Source: Dirofilaria immitis
Lineage: Eukaryota > Nematoda > Chromadorea > Rhabditida > Onchocercidae
Reading direction: 5' to 3'
Assembly (NCBI GenBank): GCA_024305405.1
Contig: JAKNDB010000105.1
Location: forward strand, 1,860,001-1,924,000
DNA length: 64,000 nt
Of the stretch, positions 46,203 through 59,800 are shown one piece after another. The position numbers and the translations under genes are program-made. Numbering within the stretch: the stretch's first letter is position 1; the number at the start of each line of letters is the position of its first letter. The notes beneath the pieces are model-generated. The model was not told the origin of the DNA. It saw nothing but the letters and a program-made list of their open reading frames with translations, and searched no databases.

Positions 46203-47031
46203 TATGACTATAGCAAGATGACATTTTTGGTACTTTTCAGTAGGGCTATACTCTTGGCTTTTTTTTCAATATGCTATTCATATATTGCAGCAAAGATTAG
46301 AATCACACTTATTTTTCTGATAAAAAAATGGTAAAAACCAGTAGTCATATACTGTTTACATCTTGGTTTCTTTATAAACCGAGCAAGATTTTTCACAGCG
46401 GAAGTTTCCTCTTTCAGTAGTTCAAAAATTGTCATATTACGAGATTGGCGTAACTGTAAGATGGATTTAAGAACAGAAAATAAGAAACAGGTTGTTACTC
46501 AAAACTACTTGTCATTTGTCGAAATAAAACATTTCTAAAACTGCAATTGCTTGTAACAGACAACAAAAGTATACACTTTTATACAGTTCCAACTTTTTCT
46601 TCATTGCTCTGGGTATATTCTACAACATTCCAACAAGCAATAATTTTCATTAACATGCAAAAGGTAAAACCGAATTTTCATAATGAAAACTTCATTTCAC
46701 TTTTAAGAAATTTTATCTTAAAGAAAACTCCAATTTCTTTCATCATCTGTCTCTTTCTCACTTCTCAGTCTATTCCTCTAGTAATGATCATATTGAATAC
46801 TTTCAAAAGATGAGTAAAATAAAATGCATATAGAGACGCATACACTTAGTTATCCAAAAATGAAGAATATTTCCTTCTCAATAATGGTAGGTTCAAACCT
46901 TAAAATATATTAACCAGTTCAGCTTTTAAAGACCAAAAAAGGTGCATAGGTGATGAAAAATGGAAATGATGATAATTGAAAGTGATGGATCGGAATACCA
47001 GTAACAGTTCAATTTATGCTTTTCTGTTGCC

Positions 47032-47038
47032 TATATAA
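47032..47038 (+). promoter_or_regulatory. TATA box upstream of the secreted-protein gene
   Basis: TATATAA in the context CCTATATAAGG, 100 bases before the ATG of the signal-peptide exon. Few other genes in the window have such a clear core promoter, so this one is probably strongly or tissue-specifically expressed. Confidence 0.5.
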
Positions 47039-47137
47039 GGAATTACGACAATGTATTTCCATTCCAGTTCTACTCTGTTTGAAGAAGGTACTACTTAGAT
47101 TTAAATTATCTCTAATTACTTACTTCCATCGGCATCG

Positions 47138-47646
47138 ATGAGTTCAATCATCACCATTCTTCTATCGATATTATTCATCTTTTTAATGCACCAACTCGAT
47201 TGCGTACGTTTTTTTTTTCTTTTTTCGTCATCTTATTTAACTTCTTTATTGTTGGTTGCATTTTAATGCTGCATATCTTCTGATAAGAAACGAAGAAAAA
47301 AAATATAAAAGGACGAATTTGGTTTGACATTCCAATGTACTATGAGAAATTTCTTTGCATTACCCATAATAAAGGATAAAACATTCAGTTCTATCAATGC
47401 TACAAAAGTGTCATAAACATATTTATGAAATTTTTGTTTTTTATAAACGATAATCCAAAGTATTTTAGATTTAGAAAGACAATACTACCGAAGAATGATA
47501 AACTAAAGTTGGTTTTTATTAAATACTATGACAAGAAACAGATACGCCGATGCCAGTATTTTTGCCATATATCAAAACTGCTAATAAAGATTCAGAAGAT
47601 TATCAAGAATCCGGAAAATTTCGAATTGGCTGAATATTTATGTTAA
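47138..47646 (+). CDS. Predicted small secreted basic protein, 107 aa
   Basis: Exon 1 (47138-47203) encodes a textbook signal peptide: MSSIITILLSILFIFLM then HQLDC, ending at a GTACGT donor. Exon 2 (47389-47646) follows an ATTCAG acceptor in phase 0 and stays open for 85 codons to TAA. The mature part is very basic (FRFRKTILPKNDKLKL, KYYDKKQIRRC) with cysteines in QCYK, RRCQYFC and the C-terminal LC, giving five if LDC is kept. I know no family. An open run of this length just after a phase-matched acceptor in such AT-rich DNA is unlikely by chance, but the second exon could also be intronic and the signal exon could instead serve the repeat gene at 48890. TATA box 100 bases upstream. Confidence 0.5.
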
Positions 47647-48889
47647 TTTCATCGATAGCTTAACGACTTGTAGTATTTGAAAAAGGGTTAGCACAAAATC
47701 CGGCGTGCACTGCTATCGGAGCAGTACCAGTACTTGAAAATGCAAACACTAATTGCAGTATTTTCGGTTTTTAACCTTGGAATGTAATTTAAAAATTTCC
47801 CATCAATTTATAGTGGGAGAAGTGCTTTCTAGCCTTTAGCTTATAGCAGGACAGTTAGTAGATTTATTTACATGATAATCAGTCAATATTATCGGGTGGC
47901 ATTTCATTATTCAGCGTGGAAGTTTTTGCCAAAGTAAGCGTTGCAAATATGCTTCGATATATTAGAATGTGAGAATATTTCAATTCACATATTCAATAAC
48001 CAACGCTACACATTGTTATGTTTCAAAAGGCAAGTTATGGCCACGTTTTTGAATATGCGAGCAAATTTTTTACGTTTCCATGGATAGCCCATCAGATGTA
48101 AATTTTGAAATATTGCATCAAATTTAGGTGCTAATTAGCTCGCTAAAATAAAACATAGGACCAAAAATGCCGAAATGCCGCTCCTATATAATCATTCTTT
48201 CTGCAAATCAATTTTAAGTATAAGCGGATTCGTTCAACATTTAACTTTTTTGATTCAATAAATCAATAATATGGTTTTTAAAATTGATTTGCAAAAAGAA
48301 AAAAATTCTCTTTTTGAAATAAAACTTCCCTATTTCTGGGATTAATAGGTGGATAGTTCCCATGAGAAAAAACAATTTATGTCAAATTACGTTATTACTT
48401 TAGCACCAATACAGCAACATATCTTTTCCACTTTTATGGAAGTAAAAGAAATTAGGATATTCAGCTGTCATTACTACAAATCCGATTTCATCGTATAGCT
48501 GCTCGTATTTATATCGATGTATACTCAATTTACATCGGTATAAATCATGAAATATAAAAATAAACAAAAAATTGAAGTACTTTTCACACACATTTCAAAA
48601 ACATTTCAAATCAAAGAAAAAAAACAAACATTTTCAAATCAAAGAAAAATATCAAATACCGGTAGATCCATCTGTGGTTATAGGCGGTGAGGTATTGAAG
48701 GGTTCGCAACGATTTATGCAAATGTCATTGATAAACTTCAACAACAAACCATTCAATTCTCTAATATAAACTTATAATTTTTTAAAGGAAATTCGCAGAA
48801 TTAGAAAAGCAGTAATTTGTGAAGTTCCAATTCATCCCACCGTAAATTTATAGATTGCATAGTTTTTTCCACATTAAATTTCTTTTCAG

Positions 48890-49329
48890 TTCACAAGAAC
48901 AACGTCCCTGTCGCTCCAGTTTTGATTATGGCGGTATCTGTCGAGCATTCTTCAGCAGAGACTTTTCAATTGCATGCCATCCCATCTGTTATAGAATCGG
49001 TTGGATATCGCAAGAAACGAAGTAATGGTTACGGAGATGAGCCCATCCCACCGACCGATAGCTTGCCAATGTCTCCGCCAGCTCTTGTGGAACAAGCTCC
49101 AGAACAAGCTTCAGAACAAGCTACTCCGCCGCAAATTGCTGAAGCCCAAATATCACCCAGTGGATATCGCAAGAAACGAAGTAACGGTTACGGAGATGAG
49201 CCCATTCCGCCGACTGATAGCTTGCCAATGTCTCCGCCAGCGCTTGTGGAACAGGCTCCAGAACAAGCTCCAGAACAAGCTACCCTGCCGCAAATCGCTG
49301 AAGCTCCAATAACGCCCAGTGGTTATTAA
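48890..49329 (+). CDS. Repeat-containing propeptide-like secreted protein, last exon
   Basis: After a TTCTTTTCAG acceptor the frame reads HKNNVPVAPVLIMAVSVEHSS.. and then two 53-aa repeats, each beginning GYRKKRSNGYGDEP and continuing as a Pro/Glu/Gln/Ala-rich tail (PTDSLPMSPPALVEQAPEQ). RKKR is a classic proprotein-convertase site. The stop follows the GY that would open a third repeat, so cutting after each RKKR and trimming the basic residues would give two 49-aa peptides both starting SNGYGDEP and ending SGY. The exon begins with two bases of a codon; the signal-peptide exon at 47138, spliced at its alternative GTAC|GTTTTT site, would join in frame. An ATG at 48928 is a weaker start. No known family assigned; repetitive secreted antigen or peptide-hormone-like precursor are both possible. 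Confidence 0.65.
49003..49326 (+). repeat. Two coding tandem repeats of 159 bp
   Basis: Copies 49003-49161 and 49162-49320, then the first two codons of a third copy before the stop. I count about 14 base differences, most of them synonymous, with four amino-acid changes in 53. The excess of silent changes suggests the peptide sequence is maintained. Confidence 0.9.
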
Positions 49330-50378
49330 GATATAATAACATGTTAAAAATCACTATCATTCTAACATTCGATGAATCTTATGATGTTTGACAAGCCTCT
49401 AGAATTCAGATCTCTAATAAAAAGGGGAACTTGGGGAATTTGTAGAAAACCAATTATCAACTTTCGGTTTTCTCCTTCACCTTTCTCTGTTTAATCACTT
49501 AGCAACAGCTTCATTTACTTCATAAATTTCCATATCCAAAGCATTTTCATACCTAAATATTTCTTGACTATTGAAGAAAAAAGAAGGTTTGCAGATAATT
49601 AATCATTACTGTTCATATTATTTTCACTGCCTATTTCATTTTGTAATAATGTGGTTTTTTATCGGAATGCCTTTAAAAAACTCTGTGTTAGGTGTTTATA
49701 ACTAATGAACCGAAAATCGCAAAAATAATTCAAAAATCATTACCATTTCTAAAGAGTATTTGTATCGAGTGGTTGGCAATAAAATAATCCGTAGCAAAAC
49801 TTAAAATGAAACATCTACGAATTAGCGACATAACTAAGATGAAAAATTTTCAACAACATCTACCTCAGCAGAGTTAACTATAGCATTTCATACAACAAAT
49901 ATGATGACGCATACATGATCGAACAATGCAGAGAATGTAGCATAAATTTTATTCAAAAATTTGAAATTTCAATCCATGACTATTTCTTTTTTCAAATCTT
50001 TGATTTATTTTGATTTTTCTAATGAACAAATCGATCAATGTGACAGTAGTATCATTTGCAAGAGTAAAGACTGCTCATTATATTTTAGAGTCATTAAAGA
50101 AAAACATGAAAGATATACGATAAGGTGCCAAATTATCATCGAACTGAAGATCAACAACGAAAATAATGCTAAAATATGAAACTTGACTACAAATAAATTG
50201 CATGAAAACGAACAAGCAACATTTTCCTCTTAAAATGTTTATAATCTACTATTATGAAAGAAGAATCTAGATAATGACAATGCTAGCTCATTCCAATACT
50301 TGACTTTCTAGATTTGATTGAACGAATATCTAATCCAAATTACTTATAAATTATTTCCATTAATCATATCGATTTAGT
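49330..50378. other. Intergenic stretch with polyadenylation signal
   Basis: AATAAA at 49416-49421, 87 bases past the stop of the repeat protein, is its likely polyadenylation signal. The rest lies between convergent genes. A plus ORF from the ATG at 49976 to 50179 (about 67 codons with several cysteines, FSNEQIDQCDSS..) has no family or splice partner I can find. Confidence 0.5.
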
Positions 50379-51599
50379 TCATAACGGGTATTGCAATAGA
50401 CCGGTGTCCGGTGCAAGTTCTATAATCGTTTTTTGAACTTCACGGAACTTTGGATGATCTGCACCTCCTAATAAACCAAGAATAACGCATTCGCTGGTTG
50501 TTAAAACAGCGCCAGCGACTTCCATTTGTCGTAAGCCAAACATTCTTTAAAAAAACAAATTAACTATGTTATAATTTACCAATCAATTAAATCAAATAGA
50601 AATATTTGATCTGTTTTGAACTACGCACAAGTCCGATGTATAATTGAAAATCTAATTTAAAATACTGTAAAAAATACCTGTCAACTTGCGAGCGCGATGA
50701 GACAGCATCAACGACCACATGCACAGCAATTCCTTTCTCGAGCATATCAAGCGCTGTGTGTAAAACACATACATGCGTTTCAATGCCACATAATATTACA
50801 GATTTAGATGATTCAAGTTCTTCAGCAACAGATGGAATACACATGCTGAATTTTTTCTTCTCAAAAACTGGTATATTATATGTGTTAAGATCCAGTTCCG
50901 ACACCGTGTGCCCAAGCCCTAAACAGAATACGTCAACAATATGAATGAAGGCTTTTGGGAAAAAACACAACGGTGCTATGCAATACTCCTTAATAAACAA
51001 TGTTTCCCAACTAAACATCAGAACTTAATAGTCTGTCAATTTTAAAACGTAAAATAATTAAATTCGTTAATGAATGACACGTTTCAGCTGAAATTACGGC
51101 ACATAAAATTATAAATGCAAAAGATCTTAAACAGAATCTTAAACGTGATTACATTACTTTTCACATTTTTAATAATACTCTTCTAAACTGTAGATTAAGA
51201 ATCATGGAATTACTGCCTAAAGTATCTTACCTTTGGATATTGCTCGGTGGCAATAATTTTCATATCGAGAAGTTTTGCAGCAACAATGAGACGCTTACTA
51301 ATTTGAACAATCTCATTAAAACACTTAATACTGGATCTGCAATTTCACAAGTATTTATTTATCTATTAAATTCACAGAATAACAACTGAGCTGCAACAAA
51401 CGAGATAAATACAAAAATTTCATAACCAAATTTCTGGAGAGATCCAACACCGCCACACTTTGGTAATCTTTTTTCCAATTGAAGTAAAAGTGACATAGAA
51501 TGATTCAATACCCACAAAATTACCTGAATTTCTCTTGATATCGCAGATGAGCAGCACCGAGTTCAGCGACGACAACCGAACGGCACGCACGACACTCAT
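50379..51599 (-). CDS. Isochorismatase domain-containing protein (ISOC1/2-like)
   Basis: Cysteine-hydrolase fold protein of the metazoan ISOC family; the physiological substrate is not established. Exons 51599-51524, 51336-51231, 50918-50678, 50544-50379; 196 aa, near the usual ~200. The N-terminal strand SVLLICDI carries the catalytic Asp. ATEQYPKGLGHTV follows, then [19 protein letters not shown] with the nucleophile region GIETHVC, and [14 protein letters not shown]. The C-terminus contains [19 protein letters not shown]. Frame needs one C at about 51537 (GATATCCAAG) and one G at 50916-50919; the CDS then totals exactly 197 codons with stop. It lies 640 bases downstream of HSP90 on the same strand, too far for a tight operon. 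Confidence 0.88.
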
Positions 51600-52238
51600 C
51601 TCTCTCCACCCCGCCGTCGCAATTCTCCACTATAGATAGACGGAAAATGAGTGTAAACCTCCACAACTGATGAAATTAAGAAAACAGAATTGCACACAGA
51701 CCCCTGAATGACCTAGATCGAACTACTAATCCAGAGGGGCCCCATAATTACGGTGCCCAACCCACCCAACAGGGTACAAACCAATCATATTTTTGTTACT
51801 TCCCATCCCTAAGCATAATATCCATTCCAACATCACTTTTAACCGTCATGAACCCCAACACAATTCAGCCCTCACACCATGATATTGTAAAGATCGCCTC
51901 AAAATAAGTTCGTAACTCGATTTACCATTTCAACAGAAAGAAATTTATTGATAACGCAAAAACATGAAAAAGCAAAGCAAAGAACACTAATTGAAAATAA
52001 ATCATCTCAATCACTGATACGATTAAAATTGCAGCACACTAACATACACCAAATTAAACATTCCTGCTTCCATATAATAAAAATTGGATGAACTTCAACA
52101 CGAGATCAACAAATCCCCACTAGTTTGACATCGAAAAAAGTTTAACACGGAAACTCTTTGAGCAATTTTCAAGTGATTCTACAACCTGAAGTTCAAAACG
52201 ATAGCGGACCGTGGGGAACACTATTGAAACTTATCCAA
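51600..52238. other. Intergenic stretch, HSP90 3' flank / ISOC upstream
   Basis: A minus-strand AATAAA (plus-strand 51944-51949) could end the HSP90 mRNA about 290 bases past its stop. A G+C-richer patch at about 51541-51630 surrounds the ISOC start codon. No gene seen. Confidence 0.4.
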
Positions 52239-55464
<3,226 letters not shown>

Positions 55465-55769
55465 TGCTGCTGTTGTTCTTTAGATTATCAAGAATAATCC
55501 TGCGCACGAAAGCTGAAATTTAAGACCGGAATTGATCTAAAAGATCACCTCACTTCCATGCATAATTGACCACTCCTCAACTTAGCGAACACTCCTCAAT
55601 CACGAATCCCACAAAACCCACCACGTACGGGACAATATAACGAGCGGCCCAATAATTCCGTCTAATCTTCGCCTACAACGATCCGAAAACTCCAACCTTC
55701 CCTACCTCACCACACAACTGCACCACACCCATAAATACCAACGTTATGTTCGGAGGTACGATGTGATCC

Positions 55770-55775
55770 TTTATA
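55770..55775 (-). promoter_or_regulatory. TATA box of HSP90
   Basis: TATAAA on the minus strand, about 300 bases upstream of the ATG and about 15 bases downstream of the first heat-shock element, the spacing expected in a heat-inducible promoter. Confidence 0.7.
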
Positions 55776-55789
55776 TCTCCTGGCCTTAA

Positions 55790-55802
55790 GAATGTTCTAG
55801 AA
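55790..55802. promoter_or_regulatory. Heat-shock element 1 (three perfect units)
   Basis: GAATGTTCTAGAA: GAA-nn-TTC-nn-GAA, the HSF trimer site, immediately upstream of the HSP90 TATA box. Confidence 0.85.
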
Positions 55803-55872
55803 CCAGCGGTAGGCGGAGCTTATGGTAATTACGACCAATGAACGAAGAGCGCAGCATTGGGTGGAAAGTATG

Positions 55873-55890
55873 GAATATTCTAGAAGGTTC
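55873..55890. promoter_or_regulatory. Heat-shock element 2 (four perfect units)
   Basis: GAATATTCTAGAAGGTTC: four alternating GAA/TTC units with exact 2-bp spacing. Further imperfect units are at 55942-55949 (TTCTCGAA) and 56006-56013 (TTCGGGAA), giving an HSF-binding cluster over about 220 bp. Confidence 0.88.
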
Positions 55891-56013
55891 TATGAGGAAT
55901 GTAGGATTGTGTCCGGTGGTATACATGGGAAGGAGAGGATGTTCTCGAAGGTGGGTGTACTGTGGTGTTGGTTGACTGCTTGCCGAGAAAGGAATTCTTA
56001 TAATGTTCGGGAA

Positions 56014-56871
56014 CACTTGAATCCTTGGGAAGGGATGTAGTTATGCAGTAACTAGGTGAATGTTGCATCAACCTTTAGATTTGATTTATTAGTACTCAGA
56101 GGAATTCTCGAATCTCGCAACTTAGTGATATAGGATGCGAATGTTTTCCTTTCAGAGTTGTTGGAAACTATGCAGCAAATAGAAGATTTATGGTATGATT
56201 TGCTTCCTCTCAATGGTGCATTTCATCAGGCTACAATGCTCATATTGAGTGGAGTTTAGTTGGAAATTATGGTAAGGGACTGAATTCCAGGAATTTAATG
56301 CAGATAAGATAACGATGTTCCATATGTCAGCACACATATCTTTTTGGTTATTTTGTGTTGTATTTGATCTTTTCCCTTTCGTTTGCTTTTAGTTATTGGC
56401 AAATTATATCTATATATATTCTTTTGTACTTATTACTTTGATATGGTTATGAATTGTTTTCAGATTGAAAACTTGACTAATTACAAGGTAGCAACTAGGA
56501 GGCAAAAAGAATGTTGCTAGCAGTAACTAAAGTATAAGACCTATATGTTGATCGCACTGAATGGAACATTAACCACAAATTTAAGTCAGATTAAGATGCA
56601 TGAGAATACGTGATAACTGAATTTATTGGATGAATTTTACAATAAATTTTGGTAAATCAATCCAAACCATAACTGAGTACGAATAAGCGGCATAACTTTA
56701 AAATATGCATACGGTTCTTGTTTTTTGAACTTATTCCACTAGTCATGACGTTGAGTCAAAAAGTTTTCGGAATAAAACAACCTTAACTTAAATATCCGTT
56801 GACCGAGATAGTGCATCACGGCACTGTGAGGTTAAAAGCAGCATGTAAGCATTGATCAACCACGGAAGAAG
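56014..56871. other. Intergenic stretch, TTLL 3' flank
   Basis: Between the HSP90 promoter and the stop of the TTLL gene. A minus-strand AATAAA (plus TTTATT near 56624) may end the TTLL mRNA. No gene seen. Confidence 0.4.
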
Positions 56872-59800
56872 TTAGGGTTGTATGATCAATATGGGTTCAG
56901 CATTCTCATCAGAACCAGGATAAAAATCTTGCCTAGAAATAAGAAATATCTGTAAAATTTTAAAATCAAAGAGTTTTTATAAAAATATTTAGAAAAGAAC
57001 TGCCGAAAATATGTGAAGAAAACAGACCTTGCTTTAATTCGCGACAGCGAGTTATTCGGTATTTTGGAGATTGTAATTTTAGGCATTTCCGCTAACAGGG
57101 TCTTTGGCTTTGTCTCGTTATTGAGTGGTCTAAAATTTACGCTGTCAATTATTTCAAATGATTTATTCTTGAAAAATGAAATGAACAGAATCTAAAGAAG
57201 ATAATATAAGATTTACTTATACCTTTCAAAGGCAGCATGATCAATTTGGAGACTTGTTGCAAAAATTACGTCATCATAATTGGCTACTAGTGATCGTAAT
57301 TTGGATTCCGTTTCTTCAAAGCTATTGGATCTCTTACGCAATTCTGGTCGAAGCTTCGGCAGTTTATCTGAAAAATTTGAAGGAATAATGCAGTCTAAAG
57401 ACTAAAAACAATATATTTGGTAGATTAAGGTAAAAGTCATATATTATTTAGCCATTCGCAATTTGCACAAGACGAAACACAGGAAACAAGATGTTTGTTA
57501 TAATATAAGGATTTGGAGAAAAGCGATCCGTGGACTTACTAGCATATCTTATACCCGGCTTCGTCATTCTTGACATATACCTTCCTGCCATTTTCAATGA
57601 AGGCATTAGAGCTTCGCGCACCGATTCGGATAAGGAAGCTATTTTTACAATCTAATAAATGCAATTTTCATTTAAGTTTGTACAGTTTATTTAATTTTAT
57701 TTAGATTTTGATTTTTAACTAAACGGTAATATTTTCACAGATCAATCAACATAGAAAAATGTAGTGCGGATTAACCTAAGCTCCAAGTTCCTTATTTTGC
57801 AAAATTGAAATTATAAAGCCAAACACTGTCTAAATAAAACCATAGAAAAATATCAAAAATCATTGCTTCAAAATAGAAAATTAACATTTTCGCAATCCAT
57901 TAGCTCCTCCTGCACCAATCTAATTGTTTTTCACTAAAAGAATGTGAAAATCTGTTGCCGTAGATATCTTCAAACAAGCGCGCATCCCAGTTAATAGTAT
58001 CGTAATCTTCCATTAAATAGCTGAATTGCATAACACATTGAAAAACATTCCTTTTTCATACAAACTCATTTTTGATTAATCAAAAGATCATCCAACGAAA
58101 ATGATCAGTGACATCGAGAGTGCTCGATGAAACGCTACGTCCTATTTCATATTTCCACAAGTTACGTATGTTATAAGCACTCGAAAATAAAAATGAAAGA
58201 ATTGGAAAACTTGTTCCTTTCGTATTGGTGTAGTCGAAAAATTAAAAAGCATTAGCTCCAACATCTACATCCTACGTCACGAATTAAAGGGTCTCAACAA
58301 CTTACTAAGCTAAACATCATTATATTCCAAAAAGAGAACCTGTAGAGATAGAACGAATTCTCACGGGGAACAATGGAACAAAGGCACCCAAACGATCAAA
58401 TTCCATTTTCCATCTTTCAAAACTGTTTTGGGCTCGTTCTTTGTTGTTTGTGTAAATTTTGGTTGGACTGAAGGAAGGTGAAAGACATCGAATTGACTTC
58501 TTCTGGAAATTTCGATGAAAATAAAAATGATATTAAATGTTCAATGAAAATAATTATTTCCATTGAAATATGTGCAAACACTAGATTTGTAACGACTTTT
58601 TAAGCAAAAGCATTTACGCATTAGTTAAATTACAAAAGTATTAATAAAACAGTAAGTAAGCAGAAAAGCAAAGGAAGAAATTAACCTTCAAACGCTGGGC
58701 AATGAACAATGCCGCATCCTTTGATGCATATCTTTTTCTAATTGAGGTACAAATAGTGGCTGAAAGAAATGTTAAATTTTTAGGTCTGCGGATTATTTTG
58801 TGATCTAATCAAATCGAAACTAATGGAAAAAATTTTTTGACCTGATTGTAAAAATTAAACATGACTGTTGTTAAGAGTTCTTATCTTCAAATAATTTTTT
58901 CTATAGAAAGAGAAATATGAAAGTACCACAGGAAATGGGAAATCGGCTTTCAATGTATTTCTGGTGGACAAGCGGTACGGCAGCAAGCGTAAGTACATTA
59001 CATACTAAGGATGATTTGAGCTGTAAATCTAGTGGAGTATCGCTGTAAACAACAGAAAATGAACATGAAGAGAAATATTATCATAGTTAAATCTTTGTTT
59101 CTGATATTTCAACCAGAACATTTCCATGATTTATACCAACTGAATTTCAATATGCAAATTTTTATATAGATATAAGCATGAAATGAACTTGAAAATCAAC
59201 TGATATCAGGCTACTATATTTTAAAGAGCTATAAGTGCTGGACGAATTCAGACTGTATCAGTTATAATGACAAAATTGAGTCCATCACAACGAAGGTAAA
59301 ATAGAATAGATTCCTCGTAAAATTAGTAATAACTAACCAACTTAAACTGGGTGATAGATTCACTTCCAAAAGCCATGGTTTGAGATCAGTATCAATCAGT
59401 ACATCGAAACCAAACAATTCAAAGCAACATTTGGAATATGCAACAACGTTCTTACTAGCTGCCGCGATTTGTCCTTGTACAGAGAATAAAGTTTTCAATA
59501 CGACATCTTCTACACGTACCATCAACACTACAAAATCCGTTTTCATTATACTTTTATCACGCTTAAATTCCGAACCATACATATTGTAAAAGAAATAATA
59601 ATAATGATATTGAACATAATAATCCTTATATATATTCAGAACTTCACTTCAGCAACTGTACTTTGTGAAACCATTGAGCAGTCATATTTCTCCTTATATA
59701 AACTACTTCTATCGGTTTGTTTTATAAATAACCATTCAATATCATAGTTTCTTTAATTTTGATTATTGGAAAAAAACATACAGTTTGTATCTATTCCGTT

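Larger units (their letters stand above)
39435..47031. other. Gene-poor 7.6-kb stretch
   Basis: AT-rich DNA with short ORFs only. The longest, 42719-43015 (+, 98 codons), has a hydrophobic run that could be a membrane segment, but no family or splice context supports it; 46547-46813 (+) and 44907-45107 (-) are similar. A perfect palindrome and tandem repeats are listed separately. No RNA gene was recognised. Confidence 0.55.

Noticed and set aside
48572..48769. Plus ORF just upstream of the repeat exon (..PVDPSVVIGGEVLKGSQ..)
   Set aside because: No donor links it in phase to 48890 and its N-terminal half is low-complexity Lys/Phe.
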